Assembly: GCA_030430255.1 (NCBI GenBank) | Contig: JAUIGD010000005.1 | Span: 1 to 55,529, forward strand | Source of the DNA: Verrucomicrobiia bacterium | Lineage (GTDB): Bacteria > Verrucomicrobiota > Verrucomicrobiia > Verrucomicrobiales > DEV007 | Length of the DNA stretch: 55,529 nucleotides | Reading direction: 5' to 3' | In this document: positions 50,148-55,529 of the stretch, one piece after another | How the letters are laid out: each line of letters opens with the position of its first letter | Numbering within the stretch: position 1 is the stretch's first letter | The notes under the pieces: generated by a model | What the model was told of the DNA's origin: nothing | The model's database searches: none | Seen by the model: the letters and a program-made list of their open reading frames with translations, nothing else | Program-made: the position numbers and the translations under genes

Positions 50148-50945
50148 TCACCGCACCGTCGCGAAGGCCTCGCCGCGCAGCCATTTCGTCAACAGGACCT
50201 CGTCGCTGGCGAGGTTGCCGAACTCCCGCCAGCGCGAGCGGCGCAGGGACTCCGAAACGGACACCGGCTCGACGACCACGCAGCGGTGGCGGCCGCCGTC
50301 AGAGTGGATGAAGGAGGCGCGCCCGTCGGCGCCTTGGGCGATGAGGCCGACGTGCCGGTCGAGCCCGATCACGTACACGCCGGGGCCGGACGCGCGCAGC
50401 GCGGCGCGGAACTCGTCGAAGCTGGCGCCCACCGTGCGCGTGATGTTGCCACGGCCCGTCAGCGTGCGCAGGATGTTGCCCGAAGGCTGCTGCGCGAGCG
50501 GGATGCGCTCGACTGCGAACCCGGCGTCGCGGAGCAGGGTGGCGACGAAATACCCGCAGGCGATCCGGCCCTCGCCGGGCGTCTGGCTGGTGCCGTTGAA
50601 GTCCCAGGGGGTGCCGAGCCAGTAGGCGGGCAGGTCGCGGGCCAGGGCCGACACCAGCAGCCGCCGCGCGGCGTCCAGGGTCTCCTCGCGCGCGGCTTCG
50701 CTTTGACCCGCCGCCCCCAACGCCTCGCCGAGCTCGCGCCGACGCGCCTCGATCCCCGCGCGTTGCTGCGAATAAGGCGGCAAGTTCGCCGCCCGCTCCT
50801 TCAGCGAGCCGCCCCCCGCGCGACCCGGCCGCCAGGGATCGAACCCGCCTTTCCACCACCCCCACCACCCCACGGCGGCGCCCAGCAAGACCAGCAGCAA
50901 CGCGGCGGCGGCGGCGGCGCGGGCACGGGGGCGGATCGGGGACAT
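50148..50945 (-). CDS. Hypothetical exported protein, possible NlpC/P60-like cysteine peptidase fold
   Basis: N-terminal TM; GRIACGYFVATLLRDAGF (Cys) and LDRHVGLIAQ (His) blocks. Confidence 0.6.
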   Translation of the reverse strand: MSPIRPRARAAAAAALLLVLLGAAVGWWGWWKGGFDPWRPGRAGGGSLKERAANLPPYSQQRAGIEARRRELGEALGAAGQSEAAREETLDAARRLLVSALARDLPAYWLGTPWDFNGTSQTPGEGRIACGYFVATLLRDAGFAVERIPLAQQPSGNILRTLTGRGNITRTVGASFDEFRAALRASGPGVYVIGLDRHVGLIAQGADGRASFIHSDGGRHRCVVVEPVSVSESLRRSRWREFGNLASDEVLLTKWLRGEAFATVR

Positions 50946-51046
50946 GGGGAGGCACTACGCCGACACCGAAGCCCCCCTTTCAATGCGCGCGCTTTCTGGT
51001 CGAGATTTCCCGCCGGATGGCGGTACATTGTCCTCCGACCCGAACC

Positions 51047-53359
51047 ATGCGCCCCCGAACCCTCCTCGCCCTGCCGCTCTCCCTGTCCCTGCTCGCCACC
51101 GCGCTGCGGGCCGAAACCGAGGCGGAGCCCGCCGCGGGCGAGGAGGCGCCGCTGCCGGGCCACTCGCACATCGGCGACTCCTTCGACGAAGGCCCGCGGC
51201 AAGCCGCCCGCAAGATGGATGGCGTCGGCGACGTGCACCTGCCGATCAGCACCGCCTGGTCGCGCGGCCAGGCCTTCTTCGACCAGGGGCTCGGCCAGCT
51301 GCACGGCTTCTGGTATTACGAGGCCGAACGGACCTTCCGCCAGATCGCCGCCGAGGACCCCGGCTGCGCGATGGCCTACTGGGGCATGGCGATGGCGAAC
51401 TGGGAGAACAGCCGCCGCGCCAAGGGCTTCATCGACGAGGCCGTCGCCCGCAAGGACGAGGCGACGCCGCACGAACGGATGTACATCGAGGCGCAGGCGG
51501 CGTTCTTGGGCGACGAGCCCAAGGACATCAAGGAGCGCCGCAAGAAGCTCATCCTCGCGCTCGAAGACATCATCCACGAGCACCCGGACGACCTCGAGGC
51601 CAAAGCCTTCCTCGCCGTCCGGCTGTGGCAGTTCGACCGGCAGGGGGTGCCCATCGCCAGCCGGCAGGCGGTCGACTCGCTGCTCGACCAGGTCTTCGCC
51701 GCCAACCCGCTCCACCCCGCGCACCACTACCGCGTGCACCTCTGGGACGGCAAGAAGACCGAGCGGGCGCTGGGCTCCGCCGCCGTCCTGCACGCGACCG
51801 CGCCGACCATCGCCCACATGTGGCACATGCCCGGCCACACCTACGACAAGCTCAAGCGCTACCCGGAGTCCGCCTACCACCAGGAGGCCTCGGCGCGGGT
51901 CGACCACCGCACCCAAGCCGAGAACGGCGTGCTGCCCGACGCGATCCACAACTACGCGCACAACAACGAGTGGCTGACGCGCAACTGGGGGATCTGCGGC
52001 CGCGCCGACGACTCGGTGGCGATGGCCAAGGCGCTGATCGACAACCCGATGCACCCGAAGCTCAACCACTTCAACAAGGGCAACTCCTCCGCCGCGCATG
52101 GGCGCAAGCGTTTGCTAGAAGCGTTGGGGCGCTTCGAGCGCTGGGGCGAGCTGGTGGCCCTGGCGGACACCCACTACCTGCCGCCGACCGACGTCCCCCG
52201 CCTGCAGACCGACCGGCTGCTGTGGCTCGGCCGGGCGCACTACGAACTCGGGCAGCGCCCGGAGCTGGAGGCGGCCATCGCCGACCTCGCGTCGCGCCGG
52301 GCCGCCGCCGAGGAGGAGAAGGCCGGGAAGGAGGACGAGGCCCGCGAGAAGGCCGAGGCGGAAGGCAAAGACGACAAGGAGCGCGACAAGCTGGTCAGGG
52401 AGGCGGGCAAGGCGCTCGACAACCGGCTGAAGGAGATCGGCGGCGCGGCGGACGAGCTCGCCGTCTACATCACCCTGCTCGATGGCACGCAGCTCGACGC
52501 CGAATCCGCCAAGAAGATCAAGCGGGGCAAGGACGCGCTCGCCCTGATCCACCTGCGCCACGGGGACCCGGAAGAGGCGAGGAAGCTCGCCGCCGAAGCG
52601 GTCGATTCCGCCGTCGGCCAGACCGTGCCGCTGGCGGTGAAAGCCCACGTGTTGGAGACGCTCGGCGACGCCGAGGGGGCGGCCGAGGCCATGGCCGCGC
52701 TGCGCGCGATCGCCACCGCGGAACTGGACATCGACGCCGCGCCCTTCGCGCGCCTGGCGCCGGTGGCCGCCCGCCTCGGGCACGGCGAGGACTGGCGCGA
52801 CGCCGCGAAGGGGTGGCGCGGGGACGATTTCGGCGCCGGCAAACCGGAGGACCTCTCGCACCTCGGGCCGCTGCGCTACCAGCCACCGACAGCGCCGAGC
52901 TACCAGCTGACCGCCGAGGACGGATCGCCCGCCGGCAGCGAGACCTTCGCCGGGCGCCCGGTGGTGTTGATGTTCTACCTCGGCCACAGCTGCGGCCACT
53001 GCGTCGAACAGCTCAACGCCTTCGCCCCGCTCGCCGATCGCTACGCCGAGGCCGGGATCGCGCTCGCCGCGATCAGCCCCGAACCGCGCGAGGAGCTGGT
53101 CGCCGTGCACGAGTTCTGCGACGGCCCGGTGGAGGAGGGCGTCGAGAAGCACTTCCCGTTCCCGCTCTACTCGGACCCCAGCTACACGGCATTCAAGGCC
53201 TTCCGCGCCTTCGATGACTTCGAAGGCCAACCGCTGCACGGGACCTTCCTGATCGACGCCGAGGGCAAACTCCGCTGGCTCGACGTCGGCTACGAACCGT
53301 TCATGGACGGCGAGTTCCTGCTGGAGGAGTGCGAGCGCCTGCTGGGGATGCGCGGGTAA
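51047..53359 (+). CDS. Exported TPR-like protein with C-terminal AhpC/TSA-type redoxin domain
   Basis: Signal peptide; TPR-like DPGCAMAYWGMAMANWENSRRAKGFIDEAVARKDEA; C-terminal RPVVLMFYLGHSCGHCVEQLNAFAPLADRYAEAGIALAAISPE. Confidence 0.85.
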   Translation: MRPRTLLALPLSLSLLATALRAETEAEPAAGEEAPLPGHSHIGDSFDEGPRQAARKMDGVGDVHLPISTAWSRGQAFFDQGLGQLHGFWYYEAERTFRQIAAEDPGCAMAYWGMAMANWENSRRAKGFIDEAVARKDEATPHERMYIEAQAAFLGDEPKDIKERRKKLILALEDIIHEHPDDLEAKAFLAVRLWQFDRQGVPIASRQAVDSLLDQVFAANPLHPAHHYRVHLWDGKKTERALGSAAVLHATAPTIAHMWHMPGHTYDKLKRYPESAYHQEASARVDHRTQAENGVLPDAIHNYAHNNEWLTRNWGICGRADDSVAMAKALIDNPMHPKLNHFNKGNSSAAHGRKRLLEALGRFERWGELVALADTHYLPPTDVPRLQTDRLLWLGRAHYELGQRPELEAAIADLASRRAAAEEEKAGKEDEAREKAEAEGKDDKERDKLVREAGKALDNRLKEIGGAADELAVYITLLDGTQLDAESAKKIKRGKDALALIHLRHGDPEEARKLAAEAVDSAVGQTVPLAVKAHVLETLGDAEGAAEAMAALRAIATAELDIDAAPFARLAPVAARLGHGEDWRDAAKGWRGDDFGAGKPEDLSHLGPLRYQPPTAPSYQLTAEDGSPAGSETFAGRPVVLMFYLGHSCGHCVEQLNAFAPLADRYAEAGIALAAISPEPREELVAVHEFCDGPVEEGVEKHFPFPLYSDPSYTAFKAFRAFDDFEGQPLHGTFLIDAEGKLRWLDVGYEPFMDGEFLLEECERLLGMRG

Positions 53360-53362
53360 CTT

Positions 53363-53545
53363 CGTCGTGGCGACCTTCCTGTCGCCGCGCAGGCGGGAGG
53401 GCGGTTCGATGCCCAAGGTGCCTCACGCGGCAGGGATGCCGCGGCTACGGGGGTTCGCCGTCCAACGTGCTCCAACGTCGCGGCGACCTTCGTGTCGCCA
53501 GGCAGGCGGACAAGCTCCGCAACCCATTGCGCCGCAAGAAGGGCA
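53363..53545. repeat. Intergenic hairpin repeats, two direct copies
   Basis: GTGGCGACCTTCCTGTCGCCGCGCAGGCGG and GCGGCGACCTTCGTGTCGCCAGGCAGGCGGACAAGCTCCGCAACCC, with a further hairpin CGCGGCAGGGATGCCGCG between them. Confidence 0.6.
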
Positions 53546-53561
53546 GTGTGCGGATCGAAGG

Positions 53562-54971
53562 TTATCCCTTCACCCACGGCGCGCGGGCGTTGGCGGTGAT
53601 CTCCCCGTCGAGTTCGTCCATGCGCCGTTTGAGCCGCTCGACGATCTCGGGGTGTTCGTCGGCGAGGTTGCGCTGTTCGCCGAGGTCCTCGGCCAGGTTG
53701 AAGAGCAGCATCTGCCCGGCAGGAGGCGCGTTCCGCCCCTGCTGGCGTTGCCCGCGCGGCTTCTTCACCAGCAGCTTCCACTCGCCCTGGCGGATGCCCT
53801 CGAGCTCGCCGCGCGATGTGTAGTGGAGAAATTCTTCGCGGGGCGACTCCGCCGCCGCCCCCGTCCAGAGGGCGGAGACATCGACGCCGTCGATCTTCTT
53901 GCCCGCGGGCAGCGGTCGGCCGGTGATGGCGGCGATGGTCGGGAGGACGTCGATCGTGCCGGTCAGCCCGTCGCAGACCGTCCCGGCCGGGACCCCGGGG
54001 CCGCGCAGCAGGCAGGGCACGCGCTGGCCGCCCTCGAAGGTGGTGCCCTTGCCGTCGCGCAGCGGGCCGGCCGAGCCGCCGTGGTGTTTGAAGGGCAGCC
54101 AAGGGCCGTTGTCGGTGGCGTAGAGGACGTAGGTCTCATCGGCGAGCCCCAGTTCGTCGAGCGTGTCGAGCAGGCGGCCCACCTCGGCGTCGATGTGCTC
54201 GATGGTGTTGATGTAGGCGTTCTTGGGGTCGGGGTCGCGCACCTCGTCCGGCACGTAGAGCGGGATGTGCGGCATCGAGTACGGCAGGTAGACGAAGAAG
54301 GGCCCGTCCTTCTTGGCGGTGACGAAATCGATCGCCTTCTGCGTGCAACGCCGGGTGATGGTGCGCTGGTCGACGGGCAGCTCGACGATCTCCTCGTCCT
54401 CGAACAGCGGCGTCTTCCATTTGGTCAGCGTCGATTCGGGATCGTTCCACAGGAGGTCCATCCCGTCCGGGCCGCCCTTGGGCTTGCCCTTGTTGTCCGG
54501 GTGGTTCATGTCGTTCGAATAGGGGATGCCGTAATAGGTGTCGAAGCCGTTGGAGGTCGGCAGCACCTCGCGATGGTGGCCGAGGTGCCACTTGCCGAAG
54601 GCGGCGGTCGCGTAGCCCCCCGCTTTGAGGTGGTCGGCGATGGTGTGTTCCGCGGGGTTCAGGCCCTTGTTCGACTGCGGGAACAGCACGTGCTGGTGCA
54701 TGCCGACGCGCTTCGGGTAGCAGGCGGTGAGCAGGGCCGCGCGCGAGGGCGTGCATACCGGCGAGGCGACCATGAAGCTGGTGAACTTGCGGCCCTCGGT
54801 CGCCAGCCGGTCGATGTTGGGGGTGTCGATCGTCTCCGACCCGAAACAGCTGAGGTCGCCATAGCCTTGGTCGTCGGTGAAGATGATGATGAAGTTCGGC
54901 TTCTCGTCCGCGGCGGAGGCCGCGAGGGCGAGTCCGAACGCCGCGAGCGCATGGAGGATGGATCGGGTCAT
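53562..54971 (-). CDS. Sulfatase (arylsulfatase family)
   Basis: KPNFIIIFTDDQGYGDLSCFGSETIDTPNIDRLATEGRKFTSFMVASPVCTPSRAALLTACYPKRVGMH: C-x-P-S-R formylglycine motif. Confidence 0.95.
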   Translation of the reverse strand: MTRSILHALAAFGLALAASAADEKPNFIIIFTDDQGYGDLSCFGSETIDTPNIDRLATEGRKFTSFMVASPVCTPSRAALLTACYPKRVGMHQHVLFPQSNKGLNPAEHTIADHLKAGGYATAAFGKWHLGHHREVLPTSNGFDTYYGIPYSNDMNHPDNKGKPKGGPDGMDLLWNDPESTLTKWKTPLFEDEEIVELPVDQRTITRRCTQKAIDFVTAKKDGPFFVYLPYSMPHIPLYVPDEVRDPDPKNAYINTIEHIDAEVGRLLDTLDELGLADETYVLYATDNGPWLPFKHHGGSAGPLRDGKGTTFEGGQRVPCLLRGPGVPAGTVCDGLTGTIDVLPTIAAITGRPLPAGKKIDGVDVSALWTGAAAESPREEFLHYTSRGELEGIRQGEWKLLVKKPRGQRQQGRNAPPAGQMLLFNLAEDLGEQRNLADEHPEIVERLKRRMDELDGEITANARAPWVKG

Positions 54972-55137
54972 GGTGGCGGACTCTAAGCCAAGAAACGGCA
55001 ATTGGAAGGAGTGCGCCGTCCGGGATGGAGCCGGACCGCAGGGGGGCCGCGACGCAAGTGACCCTGCTCGCACGCCACGCAGACGATGGCCGGGCCGTGG
55101 CGCTAACTGACGAACATCCCTGCGCCACGGTCTGGCA

Positions 55138-55443
55138 CTACCCGCGCTCCCCCTCGATCTCGAGGTCGAGCGGGCTGCGCTGTTGGCGCTTCGTCCGTCC
55201 CGGCACGGTCTGCAGGTAGATCATCGTCGTGCGCACATCGCTGTGCCCCAGCATCTCCTGGATCGACTTGATATCGTAGTTCGCCATCAGGAGGTGGCTC
55301 GCGAACGAGTGGCGGAACACGTGAGCCGACACCTTCTTATGGGTGCCGCTCTGCAGCGCCGCCTCGCGCAGGAGATTCCCGAACCGCGTCGCGTGCAGGT
55401 GGAAGCGCTTCAGCTCTCCGCCCGCCACCCGCGTGCGGCGCAC
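55138..55443 (-). pseudogene. C-terminal fragment of an integron-type tyrosine recombinase (IntI-like)
   Basis: LKRFHLHATRFGNLLREAALQSGTHKKVSAHVFRHSFASHLLMANYDIKSIQEMLGHSDVRTTMIYLQTV...RSPLDLE: HxxR, GHSD and catalytic Y present; box I arginine region missing. Confidence 0.8.
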
Positions 55444-55446
55444 CGC

Positions 55447-55529
55447 TGCGGCTCGCGCGCAAGAACTGGAACATCTTCACCCGCCCCACGCTGGGCAACA
55501 CCCGGGCCGTGGTGCGCTACCTCGCCCGC
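55447..55529 (+). mobile_element. IS91-like transposase fragment, runs off the right edge
   Basis: Plus-strand frame reads ...LRLARKNWNIFTRPTLGNTRAVVRYLAR, resembling the RYLARYTHR-region block of IS91-type transposases. Confidence 0.5.

Overview
This is a 55.5 kb GC-rich bacterial chromosome window. Its gene content fits Verrucomicrobiota/Planctomycetota-like bacteria: paired DUF1588/DUF1592 cytochrome and DUF1552 proteins, a PEP-CTERM protein, a sulfatase, a SASA-type esterase, and WxxxDPxxA repeat proteins. I call about 37 protein-coding genes or remnants. They include YcaQ-like DNA glycosylase, an AraC/NmrA/DUF1772 module, hom-thrC-lysC, two cytochrome/DUF1552 gene pairs, ROK kinase, coaX, an ECF-type sigma factor, an IlvD/Edd dehydratase, fabV, an animal-type haem peroxidase, an ABC transporter, nadC-birA, lpxK, rph, a TPR-redoxin and an arylsulfatase. 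There is one clear RNA gene, RNase P RNA (rnpB), with a terminator. I saw no tRNA, rRNA or CRISPR array. The most interesting signals are: (1) a ~182 bp palindromic MITE-like repeat, present as two full copies and one half copy, whose terminal 'TAG' coincides with the stop codon of the upstream gene; (2) four WxxxDPxxA-repeat proteins, one fused in frame behind an ECF-like sigma factor and a transmembrane segment; (3) an integron-type integrase C-terminus that appears to be cut off by an IS91-like transposase at the right edge; (4) apparent frameshifts in lysC and in a polyvalent-kinase-like gene; (5) families of short intergenic hairpin repeats. All calls come from reading the sequence and the supplied ORF translations; no database search was run.
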